Of a stretch of DNA of 64,000 nt, positions 1-10,729 are shown one piece after another (the first letter of the stretch is position 1; the number at the start of each line of letters is the position of its first letter). The notes under the pieces were generated by a model. The model had not been told where the DNA came from, ran no database searches, and saw only the letters and a list, made by a program, of their open reading frames with translations. The stretch lies in assembly GCA_009823505.1 (NCBI GenBank), contig VZQC01007082.1:629549-693548 (forward strand). The letters are read 5' to 3'. Both the position numbers and the translations under genes were made by a program. The stretch comes from Rhizomys pruinosus. Lineage: Eukaryota > Chordata > Mammalia > Rodentia > Spalacidae.

Positions 1-602
1 AAAGAAATATAACATTAATGTTGCTCAGTTTGCTTTACAACTAAGGATTTGGTGCTAGCATCCACAAATGAGGGATACCGTTCGTCATTTGTTTTTCTGG
101 GACTTACTTCACTTAGCATAATGGTTTCTAGTTCCATCCATTTACCTGCAAAGTTCATGATGTCATCTTTCTTTACCACTTTATAGAACTCCATTTCTTT
201 ATCCACTCATTTTTTGAGGGACACTAGGGTCACTTGCAGCTCTTTGCTTTTGTGAAGAGAGCCACAATAAATGTGGTTTTGCATGTTTCTCTGGGACAGG
301 TTGAGTCTTGTGGTATATACCCCGGAGTGGTATGGCTAGGTCAGGTGGTAGGTTTAATTTGAATCTTTTAAGTATTTTCTATACAGTTTTCCATAGGGGT
401 TGCATGAGTTTACATTCCCACCAGCAATGGATTAGTGTTCCCCTTTCCCAACAACCTCTCCAGCATTTGGTGTCATTTGTTTTCCTAATCTTAGCCAGAC
501 TTACCGGGTAAGGTGAAATCTTAAGCTGGTTTTAATTTGCATCTCCTTAATTATTAGTGATATTGAACACTTTCTGAGATGTTTCTCTGCCATTATTTGC
601 CA
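1..602 (-). mobile_element. LINE-1 3' fragment (antisense)
   Basis: The reverse strand encodes the C-terminal part of LINE-1 ORF2, including a broken copy of the usual ending (VKKDDIMNFAGKWMELETIMLSEV). It lines up with the intact ORF2 ending near 41937. The similarity runs through the ORF2 Cys-rich region and fades near 602. Frameshifts break the frame, so it is a dead 5'-truncated copy. Its 3' end lies at or before the window start, so the poly(A) end cannot be judged. Confidence 0.88.
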
Positions 603-736
603 TCTTTATGGAACACTGTCCTCCATGTAAATTCAGAGTGATAAATCTCTGAGCTGTTTCTAACATGTAGTTTCAAACAATGCAACAATAAGCATTCCTG
701 TACTTTTGTCTTTGCAGATATAATGAAATTTGCTTT

Positions 737-978
737 GGGGGCTGGAGAGATAGCCTAGCGGTTAAGAGCACCCAACTGCTCTTGCAGAGGACCGGGGTTC
801 GATCCCCAGCACCCACATGGCAGCTGACAACCGTCTCTAACTCCAATTCCAGGAGAACTCCAGTTCCACAGGAATCTGACACCCTCTTCTGACCTCCGCG
901 GCATTGCATGACACGGGTGCACAAACCTGCATGCAGACAGTACATTCATACACATAGAAAATAAATAAATTAAATAAA
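737..978 (+). mobile_element. B2/B3-type SINE
   Basis: A tRNA-derived head (ggggctggagagat, then a B-box like gttcgatcc) is followed by the B3-like body and an AAATAAAT-rich tail. The body has a short duplication (aactccaattccaggag next to aactccagttccacagg). A loose duplication of aaatttgctttg flanks it. It would be transcribed by RNA polymerase III if active. Confidence 0.9.
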
Positions 979-1410
979 AATATGCATTCTTTTAAAAAAA
1001 TTGCTTTTAACATTTTAATATCTTGTTTCATTTTTTGTTTGTCTAAATTATTCATATATCATGGATATTAACTCTTATTTTATATATAGAGAAAATATGT
1101 TTCCTCTTAGATCACTTTTTTGCCTTTGTAGAGTCTGTTAGGTAGGATATAACAGTTAAATTTAACATCTCAAATATACCAGTTCTGCTTTGCTTATGCT
1201 GTCATGCATTGTTTTTCTTTTACAGCTGTATCCTTTGGATGTCTGTATTTCATGTAAATTGTTGGAACTGGGGAAAATTTAGGAATGCATTAAGCTTTGC
1301 AACATTTTCACAGATCTGGACTATCTAAGGCAATCAGTTAGGCCATGTGTGCATTAAAATTTATTAATTTCTCCTCTGCTCTCAGGTGACTATAATCTTT
1401 GTAATATTTT
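979..1410. other. AT-rich stretch, no element recognised
   Basis: Unassigned AT-rich DNA between two SINEs. I see no open frame, RNA gene or repeat I can name. Confidence 0.5.
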
Positions 1411-1613
1411 AAAGTTTATTTATTTTTGTTTTATGTTTATGCATGTTTTAACTGCATGTGCATAAGTGCACCCATACCATGAAATGCCTCTAGATGCCTG
1501 AAGAGGGTGTCGGTACCCTGGAACTGGACTTATATACAATTGTTACTAAACATATGAATGCTGGAAACTAAACTGGAGCTCTTAAACCACTGAGTCATTT
1601 CTCAAGCCCCTGA
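1411..1613 (-). mobile_element. Old B3-like SINE, antisense
   Basis: Reading the reverse strand, the element starts with a decayed SINE head (ggggcttgagaaatgactca) and continues through a diverged B3 body. Many substitutions mark it as an old copy. Confidence 0.65.
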
Positions 1614-1875
1614 TCATAATCTTAAAAACTGTTAACAGTATGTAACTTTTCCAGTGGCTTACTTCAAATGGACAGTAGTCACCGAATTTATATATTACAA
1701 TATATTACATATATTACATCATGGGGTGTTTAAAAATATCTTATTTTTAGCCCTCAGAATGTCTTATACTCATGGCTAAAACTGTATTTCTGGAATATTA
1801 AGATTTAAAATCCACTTAAATGATTCTAGTGTTTAGAAAAACTTGAAAATATATTTACATTTTTACATCAGTTAT

Positions 1876-2013
1876 AGTTAGGGACAGGTTCTCACAATTT
1901 AGCTTCCCTGGCTTAGTTGTCACTATGTTGTCCAAGCTACCTTCAAACTTTGAAGATCTTCATCTTTCTGTCTTCTAACTGCTAAATTACAGGTATAGGC
2001 CACTATACCTGGC
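1876..2013 (-). mobile_element. Old B1-like SINE, antisense
   Basis: The reverse strand shows a decayed 7SL-derived B1 head (ggccaggtatagtggcctat) and ends in a degenerate gagacag-like tail segment. Its strong divergence suggests an old B1 or proto-B1 copy. Confidence 0.5.
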
Positions 2014-2524
2014 CAGAAGACTCAATTTATAAACAAAGAATAAAACAACTAATTTCTTCAAGCTTTTCTAATCTAATATGTTTGCTGTTTTAGTATGCTT
2101 CTGCAGTGAGTCTTAAAATATACTGTACTTCAGGATCATAGTATGGCTTGTTACTTGATTTTTTTTTTTCATTTCTAATGAATTTTGGTGATGATACTTG
2201 TCCCTACTTTTAATTATTATACATGGACTGGATTTCTAAAATGTAAATTAATGTGTTTGGAGTAAATGCATTTTCAATTTTTTTTTATTATTTCCAGAAC
2301 ACACGTAGGGATTTGCAGTTTAACAGTAAACTTGCATGTAGGTAAGAAGAAATATAACTTTACATTCCTAAATCACATAGTCAGTTTTGATGTATGTTTT
2401 AATGTCCTTTTAAAAAAGAGAATTATTCTTTCCCATAAATCTTAGAACTGGGGAAAACAGCAACATAAACTTCAAGTTATAGCTACAGCAATCAAATCAG
2501 CCAAAGCGGTATTATGTTCCCTAA
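2014..2524. other. AT-rich stretch, no element recognised
   Basis: No open frame or recognisable repeat. The last part (about 2480-2540) could be decayed LINE-1 3' UTR continuing from the antisense copy at 2808, but I cannot show it. Confidence 0.4.
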
Positions 2525-2540
2525 CAAATTACCCACCTTG

Positions 2541-2791
2541 GGGCTGGAGAGATGGCCTAGAGGTTAAGAGTGCCGACCGCTCTTACAGAGGAGCCGGGTT
2601 CGATCCCCAGCACCCACATGGCGGCCGAGAACAGTCTGAAACTCCAATTCCAGGAGAACTCCAGTTCCAGGGGAATCCGACACCTTCTTCTGACCTCCGC
2701 AGTATTGCATGACACGGGTGCACAAACTTGCATGCAGACAGTACATTCATACACATACAGAAATAAATAAAAAAATATTAATTAAAAATAT
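2541..2791 (+). mobile_element. B2/B3-type SINE with 16-bp target duplication
   Basis: A full-length copy with intact head, B-box, internal duplication and A-rich tail. The flanks repeat caaattacccaccttg exactly (2525-2540 and 2792-2807), the hallmark of LINE-1-driven insertion. The perfect duplication indicates a fairly young insertion. Confidence 0.95.
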
Positions 2792-2807
2792 CAAATTACC
2801 CACCTTG

Positions 2808-3301
2808 ACTTACATATAAGGATTTGGTGCTAGGATCCACAAATGAGGGACTTCATATGCCATTTGTTTTATTGAGACTGTGTTACTTCACTTAGCATAA
2901 CAGCTTTTAATTCCATCCATTTACCTGCAAATTTCATGATGTCATCTTTCTTTACTGCTGTAAAGAAAATAGAACTCTATTGTGCAAATGTACCACATTT
3001 ACATTATACACTCATCAGTTGAGGGACACTTGGGTTGCTTCCAGCTCTTTTCTATTGTGAAAAAGGCAGCAATAAACATGGTTGTGCACGTATCTCTGCA
3101 GTAAGGCGAGTCCTTTGGGTATACACCCAGGAGTGGTATGGCTGGGTCAAATGGTAGGTTCATTTTTAGTCTTTTAAGAGCTCTCCACACTCTTTTCCAT
3201 AGGGGTTGCAGTAGTTTGCAACCCCTTTTCCCAAAACTGCTCCAGCGTTTGATATATATATATTTTTTTCTTGATCATAGCCAGTCTTACTAGGGTAAGA
3301 T
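2808..3301 (-). mobile_element. LINE-1 fragment, antisense, part 1 (split by provirus)
   Basis: The reverse strand encodes ORF2 C-terminal sequence (MNLPFDPAIPLLGVYPKDS at about 3110-3170). Near 3250-3270 a short TA/T-rich tract replaces part of the Cys-rich region. The copy stops abruptly at aagat (3297-3301), where the class I provirus begins. The missing continuation is found at 9926, on the far side of the provirus. Confidence 0.9.
3297..3301. repeat. 5-bp target-site duplication, left copy
   Basis: The pentamer aagat immediately precedes the TGTC start of the left LTR and is repeated right after the right LTR (9926-9930). Confidence 0.88.
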
Positions 3302-3659
3302 TGTCAGGATGAGTTCCAGAGGCATTGAAATGCAGAGACACCTAAGACCGGTGGTGCCCAGGATCCTGCTCTACCAGGCCAGCCTTTGGCTATGCTAAAA
3401 CGGGCCATCACCAATTATTCAGGAATCTTCCGCCTTTTTGGAAGCCAGACTCCAGACTTCTGCAGAGTACGCTACCCACCCCCACTCCCACTGAATCCCA
3501 CTCCCACCTTCTCCCTTAAATTCCCAAGCGAGATGCCATTCTGTGCTTGGCTCTACCTCTCCCCTGAGCCTAGCCCCGGCTACCCTGAATTAAACTTTGC
3601 TCCAAAGAACTTAGACCTCGTGGCCTTTCATTCCAGGGGGAGTGTGCCATAACCTTACA
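3302..3659 (+). repeat. Left LTR of class I provirus
   Basis: 358 bp, starting TGTCAGGATGAG and ending ATAACCTTACA, thus with canonical TG...CA ends. It pairs with 9567-9925. No clear TATA box; a possible polyadenylation signal variant (aattaaa, about 3590) lies in the 3' half. Confidence 0.93.
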
Positions 3660-3662
3660 TTC

Positions 3663-3681
3663 TGGTGCCGGTGACTCAGAT
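3663..3681 (+). promoter_or_regulatory. Primer binding site, tRNA-His type
   Basis: tggtgccggtgactcagat begins three bases after the LTR. It matches the 18-nt site complementary to the 3' end of tRNA-His, with one inserted G and one G-to-A change. This primer is used by RTVL-H/HERV-H-like elements. The assignment is from memory of that site. Confidence 0.7.
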
Positions 3682-3737
3682 TGCCTTTTTTTCTGCCCCC
3701 CTGCCCCTCGGAGCAGCTTTGGGGTAGCCGGTAAGCC

Positions 3738-3899
3738 GGATACCGAGCGCAGGCTACAACAGCACCCACCAGCATTCGGCCAAAGGTACCTTCTCTCCTC
3801 TCCTTATCCTACCCTACTCTATTCCCGTGTGACTGTGCATGAAAGTTGAGTGCGTGCTATGGTTCCACAGCTCTTGGGCTACGGAATCTGATTGGGCCC
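3738..3899 (+). repeat. Leader direct repeat, copy 1
   Basis: 162 bp beginning ggataccgagcgcaggctac and ending ctgattgggccc. A near-identical copy lies at 4367-4530, on the other side of an ORR1/MT-like LTR. Confidence 0.88.
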
Positions 3900-4308
3900 T
3901 GTTCTAGTTTGTCTTCCATTGCTGTGACAAAACACTCTGACCAACACCAACTTGGGGAGGAAAGGGTTTATTCAGCTTACATCTCCTGGGTCACAGTTCA
4001 TCACTCAGGGAGCACAAGGCAGGAACTCAGCGCAGGAACCTGGAAGCAGGAGCTGAAGCACAGGCCATGGAAGAATGCTGTCCACTGGCTTGCTCCCTTG
4101 GCTCATGCCCAGTCCACCTTCTTATACAGTACACAACAACCTGCCCAGGGTAGCACCACTAATTGCGGGCCGGGCCCTCCCACACTGCTTGACCATCAAG
4201 ACAATACTCCACAGATGTGGCCACAGGCCAATCCAACAGAGCCAATTCCCCAGTTGAGGCTCCCCCAACCCAGGTGTGTCAAGTTGACACTAAAGCTATC
4301 CAGCACAA
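3900..4308 (-). mobile_element. ORR1/MT-like (MaLR) LTR inside the provirus leader
   Basis: On the reverse strand the element runs from TGTGCTGGATAG to CTAGAACA-like ends and carries an AATAAA in its 3' part. It closely resembles the LTR at 55209-55611. About 58 bp more of apparently related sequence (4309-4366) separates it from leader copy 2. No clean 5-bp target duplication is visible. Subfamily assignment is from memory. Confidence 0.75.
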
Positions 4309-4366
4309 TTGACCCCTTGTCAACTTACACAAAACACATCACTATTAAACCACCACCTTCTCTCTC

Positions 4367-4530
4367 GGATACTGAGCGCAGGCTACAACAGCATCCACCA
4401 GCATTCGGCCAAAGGTACCTTCTCTCCTCTCCTTATCCTACCCTACTCTATTCCCGTGTGACTGTGTGTGAGAGTTAAGAGTGCATGTTATGGTTCCACA
4501 GCTCTCGGGCTACGGAATCTGATTGGGCCC
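4367..4530 (+). repeat. Leader direct repeat, copy 2
   Basis: 164 bp, nearly identical to 3738-3899 with a handful of substitutions. It is followed by the unique leader (taacccgcggttccgctg), which would have followed copy 1 before the insertion or duplication. Confidence 0.88.
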
Positions 4531-5178
4531 TAACCCGCGGTTCCGCTGAAGTCGTTTCACCTCATCGGGCACTCATCACACTCGTGATGACCGAGCACGG
4601 GGTTTATACGTGTGGCCCTCATGGTAAGACTTCTTAAGTCGCCTCGCGGGCGGCCGGCTGGACGGGCACCTGAGTGAGGGGAGATTCCATCTCCCACCCT
4701 ACCTTCTGTGTAACCCTGTGTATGTTCTGCCCCCTCTAGCTGCCCCCTCTGCCTCGACACTTCCTGTTCTAACTACTGTTCTCTCCGATCCTCTTTTTCC
4801 ATTCTTTTTAGTCTCCTGTTCCGTTTCCGTTTTTGGATCCCTGAGTGCCGGCTAAATCAGGGATTCCCTCTGATTTTCCCCGTCCAGTTTGCTGTCTATT
4901 ACCAGGATGCTGGGGACAGACTCTGGACCCGAATTCTGGCCTCCTCTGTGATTTTTGGGACACCAACTTCACAGACCTGCAGGCCCCAATTTCAGAGACT
5001 CCCACACTGGTCACACGGACCTGGGGTCTCTGAGCACCCACTTAGAACTAGGGCAGACATGCCTTAGTGCTCGGGTGGGTGCTGAGACTAAAAAGAATCT
5101 ATTTTCCTTCCTACAGACCTCTTTTCTCTCTCTCTCCCTCTCTCCCTCTCCCTTCTTCCTCATCCTCTGACTCCCAAT
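4531..5178 (+). other. Provirus 5' leader
   Basis: GC-rich untranslated leader between the duplicated block and the gag start, as expected for the packaging region of a retrovirus. A small hairpin (catcacactcgtgatg, about 4576-4591) is visible. It contains a pyrimidine tract near 5115-5160. No long conserved frame. Confidence 0.6.
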
Positions 5179-5304
5179 ATGGGAGCCTCACACTCTAAAA
5201 GAGAGGCCCTGGGCCTCACACCCTTGGAGTGTCTCCTACACTCTTTAAGTACCTTAGATCTCCAAATTCTCAGCTTTGAGAGACTTCTGCCAGCGCTCTG
5301 GTAA
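5179..5304 (+). pseudogene. gag matrix N-terminal stub
   Basis: An ATG at 5179 opens a 41-codon frame starting MGASHS and ending in a TAG/TAA-type stop after a PALW sequence. Met-Gly followed by small and basic residues is the N-myristoylation start of gammaretroviral-type Gag matrix, and the position directly after the leader fits. The frame then stops, and a CT-microsatellite lies about 155 bp downstream. No capsid major homology region or nucleocapsid zinc knuckle follows. I read it as a dead remnant of gag. Confidence 0.68.
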
Positions 5305-5456
5305 ATGGTCAGAATGCTTGTGTGTACAGGCATTCTTTGCCCTTCGCTCATGTCCCTCTCTCTATTCCTCTCAAGACTCCCGTCCCCCTCCCTATACACT
5401 AGACCAGAACTCCACCTCTGCTTTTGACCTTGGGTGGCCGACCTAGGCTCTCCTCT

Positions 5457-5504
<48 letters not shown>
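5457..5504 (+). repeat. (TC)n microsatellite
   Basis: About 21 uninterrupted CT/TC units inside the provirus, in a wider pyrimidine-rich region. Confidence 0.95.
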
Positions 5505-5506
<2 letters not shown>

Positions 5507-6185
5507 CTCTCTGTCCCCATCCCACCCCTTTCTCTCTGCCCCCTGCCATGCTGTCTGGTCCCACCACGTGTCTGCAGGCGGCTCACGCTGGCAGTCCCAG
5601 GTGTAAGTAAAGCATGCTCCTAGAGTGACCTATGCCTCCTGTGCCTTTTTTATTGTTTCCTGCTTTTTTACACTTAATATTATTGGTGCCATGACATTTT
5701 GCAACCCCTGGACTTGCCAGCCGAGTATTTCTCCAGACATCCCTTCTCTCTCTCTCTCCACTTCATTCCCCTTGTACTCCTCCCTTCTCCCTCTGCTTCT
5801 CTCAGCATTAGTCCCTCATTGTTTTGAATCCACAGGCTTGAACTGGGTTCCCGTGCAAAGGCGGTACTCTCTCCTGCTTCCCTCCATCTTCCTTCTCCGT
5901 CCTTCTCTCTGCCTGTCTACCCTCCAATTCTTCCTTCATTTTAGCCTCCCATTCTGCTTCAGAGACACTCCAGACCTGGAGTCTCTGACCAGCCCCTTTA
6001 GAGGATGTACGCCTCCACGCCGCTTCCCATTAGAGGACTCGTCCTCCACACCGTTCCCCTATCTTCTGAGGCTAAAAATCTTTACTTCCTTCGTACAGCT
6101 CTCTCCTCTCCCGAGTCTGCCGCACAGCTGCCCCATTTCTGCTGAGCCACAAGACCACATGGCAGGAAGCGTGAATTTACATTAG
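5505..6185 (+). other. Pyrimidine-rich provirus interior, possible decayed gag
   Basis: A C/T-rich stretch holds one open frame (5625-6185, 186 residues) rich in Ser, Pro and Leu. Its composition follows from the CT bias, and I see no Gag motif. Position suggests decayed matrix/p12-like sequence, but this is only inference. Confidence 0.4.
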
Positions 6186-9100
6186 ACCTTGTAATAACTA
6201 ATGCTATATTTCTATATTCTAATTCTCTTGCAATTTATTTAATGACATATTCTGATCCTGTCACAATTTTGGTTTTTTTATATTTTGTTTACAAAACTTC
6301 TGCCTAAATTTTAAGGGATTATTTCAGATTTTGGCATTTTTCCATTTCATTGTTTTTTCCTTATAAACCCCATTTTATTCAAAAATCCATTTTGTCTGCT
6401 TCAGGATACAAGCCCCTGTGTCTGAGATTAAGAAGGCGTGTTGACCATGCCCTGCCCAACCTGCACCCAGTTTTTGCCTCAGGCAGTAAACTTTGACTTG
6501 GCTGGGATCTTTTGATTTTTCCACTAACTAAATTTATTCTCATTAAATTAGCAGGTAATATGCACAAGCCACCAGATTTTCCTGCTTACCCAGTCCACCA
6601 TCCTTCACAGGTGTACAAGAACAGGCTGTGCTGCAAAGCACAGTAGGACATACAGTCTATTTTCCACCTAAGCAAATGTCTTAAAATCTAAGTGATTCTT
6701 TGTAAATGTGATAATTGTCTACAGCCCTGGACAAGGAAGGGCAACTTTAGATAAAAGGAGATTTTCCCACTGTCCAGAGTTAATGGATACAGTTAGGTCA
6801 TGTGTCTGTCCAAACCTGTCTGTATGTTATGACCGTTTGTCATAACCGTTCTTCAATGTGTCTTTGTAACTGTCATGTGTCCATGTTCTGTGTTTTTTGT
6901 CAAAACAATGTGGCCACTTCAAACTTGTTTTATTCTATGTTGCACACAAACAAAAATTAAATTAAGTTTACTTTTGGCATGCCTCTTAAATTTTTTTTCA
7001 AAGGCCTGATTTGAACCCGGATTCCTAGGTTTCTACACTGTTTATCTGAAGGTTTTATTTCTTCTCTGTCCAAAGTATTTTTCCACAGGTATTACAACTA
7101 AAAGTTTTCTTTTCCAGTTTTTTCTTGTTTCCAGACATCTAAAGACCTGATTTTTTGACCCTTACGGGTTCACTAACAGATTTTTTTTTCTCCTGTCCAA
7201 TGTAACTGTCCTTCTGACCAGAGACCACTTTTAAAAAATCCCTGGATTCATTCATACTCTGGTACTTGGACAGTGGCACATTGCTTCCCCTGCAATCCCT
7301 TCCCTCCAATGAAACAGCCTAAGTACCTTTGATATTGTCAGTTCTTTAATTATATATAATTCTGTTTTCCATCACTTGTTAAAGTATTTCAATAAGATCA
7401 TAGTTTTAAAACCAAAGGTACAAGATGTCATCTTAGCCTTGGCAGCACAATTAATCAGAGCTACATGTTTTAAATAATGTTTCTAAAGGTGTTTTTTCCA
7501 ATGCATATGATGGTTCAATACAACTGCTAGGATAAAATCTCTTAAAGGAATGTGTGCATAAATGTGTATGTATGCACATTAAGATCTATCTGTATGATTA
7601 CAATGCATGTGCCTTTGCTTAACACAACCTTTACAAAGTGTCATCGCCAAATGTACTTATTAGAACCTTATTTATGTGTGTATGCATGAAGTACTGTTCA
7701 CTTTTAAAAATTCTATAATGTAATTATGCCATATACAAGAAATTGTGTTCCACCTCCCAGGTACTATATATCTAGTTACAGCCTCAAGTAAAACAGACAT
7801 ATATAGAGTTACCCATATATACTAAAATTGTTTTGTATATCTGTTATACTTTGCACATGTTACTTCTAATATCTTTGGGAAAATTTTGGTTTTGCTTCCG
7901 GTGACCACACGGACAGTGCGAATGTAACCAATTTGAGTGAGCCCTAAGTATTATCTGCCTGCTGCTGGTATGTGACAATGCCCCCCCTTCCTTTTTCCTT
8001 TTCAAAGCTATAATTCAAAATCTGGGGACAAGTGACATGGCCTTCATTTGAGAAGGTACTGTTTTTAACCCCTTGATTATCTTGGGTTTGTTTCATGGGC
8101 TGTTTGCCTTGCATGGTTTAATCATTGTACTTTAAGTACCTAAATGTCATAGACCTTAAAGAACAAATTGTAGGACTTACTGCATAGGTTTAATGTCAAC
8201 TAGATACACCTGAGCTGAGAAACCTCAATAATTGCCTTCATTGGACTGGCCTGTGCCCATTGTGGGAAATATAGAAATATCCGGCCCATTCTTGGCCGGA
8301 TATTTCTATATTGTATACAATAGGCTGAATACGAGCCAGCAACACAAGCCATTAAATAGCATCCTTTCCTAGCCTGTGCTACAGCCACTACCAGGCTCCT
8401 ACCATGAGCTTTTATTATTAGTTGGAATATTTTTGCCACAGCAATTAAGAATTTATTAACAGTGCTTAAGTCAATGTTCAAGTTTTACTTAGGAGTTGTA
8501 TGGTAATGTACCAAATTAATTCAAACAATCCTCTTGGAGGTTTAGCAACCACACTTAAAGCTCTAATCTGATTTGGCAAGAGGGATTTGATGGGACAATA
8601 TTTTGGCCCCCACCCTCTGAGGTCGACTTGGGTCCTAGTGTCCTACATCTGCAACTTTGTGCATGTCCTGTGGCAGCGAGTCACCAGTCATCCCGAGCCA
8701 GGGAAGTCTTGGAGATTCACTTAAAGGGACTTCACCCTGCCAGTGTCCAGTCAAAGGAGGAAAGTCCATATAGAGGAGAGACTCCTCATGCTTCAAAGGG
8801 AAGCTCTGGTCAAACAAGGCCTGACCTTGTCCTCACATAGATGGAACTGGTGAAGAGAGCCAGGCGCAAGGCCTGAGTGACCCGTTAAGGACCAGAACCT
8901 CAACTGATCTTAACACCAAAACAAACTTCATTTATCTGAGCTAACTATGGTTTTTAAACACCCCAACAGAAAACTGTAATCTAAAGAAGAAAAAATAAAA
9001 TAGGTTATTATCAGAGAAATAGGTGAGAGACCTACTGTGCCAAGTTAGGAATCTACTGTGTCATGTTAGAAAATATCTCAGAGATAGATGACAGATCTAA

Positions 9101-9566
9101 TGTGCCATGCCAAAAAATACCACCTTTTATATTCTCATGGTTACGGCTCTCATTCTGGAGCCCCGTGTATTAAAGCTGGCCCTCATTCTAGAGCTCTGTG
9201 TACTAAAACTTTTTCCAGTTTCTCAAACCAGGGTACATATCCTTTTTCCTTCTGCATTCTCTAGACCGGGACCCTCCAATTGCTAATGCACCCTGTAGCC
9301 CCCTGTTGGTCCCTGCACTGGTATACTCATGTAAGACTCAACCAGCTTGTCCTTTCAGTTGCAGAGAAAACATCCACTAAGTACTGGCCACTATCAATCT
9401 GGACCAAACCCACTGGGCAGAGCACCCCAAGCAGCCAAAATGAAAAATTGAATTCTAACCCTCCAGCCTGACAGCTGTTCCCCCAGGACTCTGCCCCTGA
9501 TCAGCTCTGAAGCAGCTACAGAAGACAGAACTCCACCCTTGTTCCCATAGAAACAAAAGGCTGGAA
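6186..9566 (+). other. AT-rich noncoding provirus interior
   Basis: About 3.4 kb without recognisable pol or env in any frame. A perfect 19-bp inverted repeat lies at 8268-8312. The last bases before the right LTR (agaaacaaaaggctggaa) are purine-rich and may be the polypurine tract. The organisation recalls VL30-like noncoding retroviral elements, but no direct homology is shown. Confidence 0.6.
8268..8312. repeat. Perfect 19-bp inverted repeat (hairpin)
   Basis: The left arm (8268-8286, ending atatccggcc) and right arm (8294-8312, starting ggccggatat) are exact reverse complements around the 7-nt loop cattctt. RNA of either strand would fold into a strong hairpin. Confidence 0.95.
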
Positions 9567-9925
9567 TGTCAGGATGAGTTCCAGAGGCATTGAAATGCAG
9601 AGACACCTAAGACCGGTGGTGCCCAGGATCCTGCTCTACCAGGCCAGCCTTTGGCTATGCTAAAATGGGCCATCACCAATTATTCAGGAATCTTCCGCCT
9701 TTTTGGAAGCCAGACTCCAGACTCCTGCAGAGTGCGCTACCCACCCCCACTCCCATTGAATCCCACTCACACCTTCTCCCTTAAATTCCCAAGCAAGACG
9801 CCATTCTGGGCTTGGCTCTACCTCTCCCCTGAGCCTAGCCCCGGCTACCCTGAATTAAACTTTTCTCCGAAGAACTTAGACCTCATGGCCTTTCATTCCA
9901 GGGGGGAGCGCGCCATAACCTTACA
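9567..9925 (+). repeat. Right LTR of class I provirus
   Basis: 359 bp with TG...CA ends, pairing with 3302-3659 (about 13 substitutions and one inserted G by eye). The host duplication aagat follows directly at 9926-9930. Confidence 0.93.
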
Positions 9926-10380
9926 AAGATGAAATCTTAAAGTGGTTTAAATATGCATTTCCTTAATTGCTAATAATGTTGAACACTTTTTAAGATGTTT
10001 CTTAGCCATCTTAACTTCTTCTCTTGAGAAGTCTCTGTTCAGATCTTTACTCCATCTTTTAAGTGGGTCATTTGTTTTCTCGGTCCTTTGTTTTTTGAGT
10101 AATTTATATACTCTGGATGTTATACCTCTGTCAGATGTATCACAGGTGAAGATTTCCTTCTGCTCTGTTGGTTTTCTCTTCACGTCTTTGATTGTTTCTT
10201 TTGCCATACAGAAGCTTTTTAGTTCTGTACAGTCTTGTTGATCGTTGACCTTATTTCCTGTGCAACTTCTCTCTGATTTAAAAAGTCTTTTCCTACACCT
10301 ATATCTTGTAGGTTACTGCCAATGTTTTCTTCTAACATTTTCAGAGTTTCACGTTTCAAGTTGAGGTCTTTGTCTCTCTA
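9926..10380 (-). mobile_element. LINE-1 fragment, antisense, part 2 (split by provirus)
   Basis: The reverse strand continues the ORF2 reading interrupted at 3301. A clean frame at 9947-10207 encodes a segment with NDPLKRW and [10 protein letters not shown], matching the region just before the Cys-rich motif in the intact ORF2. Similarity ends near 10380. Together with 2808-3301 it gives a truncated LINE-1 of about 950 bp. Confidence 0.9.
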
Positions 10381-10683
10381 ACTGGAACTCCTCTGGTCAA
10401 AGGCTTTTCACATCTCCTGGTTCTAGAGGCCCCACACCAGCCCTAATCTGACCTTTGTTTCCTAGTCCTGCTCTCAGCCCGGGTCAGGATCTCTGTCCAG
10501 GAGCTCTGTCTTGTGTTTCCTATTGGTGTCTCCTGTGCATTCCTGAAGGGAGGGAGAACTGCTGCTCTCTACTGCCTCCACAGGCTGGACCAGGGATACA
10601 GCACAAGCTTGATGATTAAACTGAGTACTACTAAACTGGTCTCCAGACAGGATCATCTCATTATAGTGGTGAAACAAAAAGTC

Positions 10684-10729
<46 letters not shown>

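Larger units (their letters stand above)
3302..9925 (+). mobile_element. Class I (ERV1-like) endogenous provirus, 6.6 kb
   Basis: Two near-identical LTRs (3302-3659, 9567-9925) bound the element. A histidine-type primer site lies just inside the left LTR. The interior has a long leader, a gag matrix stub at 5179 and about 4 kb of AT-rich DNA in which I find no protease, reverse transcriptase, integrase or envelope frame. It is therefore defective and would need trans help. By eye the LTRs differ at about 13 substitutions and one indel in 358 bp, about 3.6%, so the insertion is fairly recent. The LINE-1 it interrupted is continuous across it and the flanks share a 5-bp duplication. The ERV1-like class call rests on the primer site, duplication length and gag start. 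Confidence 0.92.

Noticed and set aside
737..960. tRNA gene, from the tRNA-like head with A and B boxes
   Set aside because: The head is the tRNA-derived part of a SINE; it lacks a cloverleaf and is followed by a SINE body and A-rich tail.
3846..4478. 210-residue open frame in the provirus leader
   Set aside because: It reads across a leader duplicate and an antisense MaLR LTR, so it cannot be an ancestral gene.
5160..5567. 135-residue reverse frame with Arg-Glu repeats
   Set aside because: The (RE)n run is the reverse translation of the CT microsatellite inside the provirus.
5625..6185. 186-residue frame as intact gag or env
   Set aside because: No major homology region, zinc knuckle, signal peptide or fusion motif. 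Composition follows from the pyrimidine bias.
8200..8481. 93-residue reverse frame in the provirus interior
   Set aside because: It is antisense to the provirus and runs through the palindrome; no family recognised.
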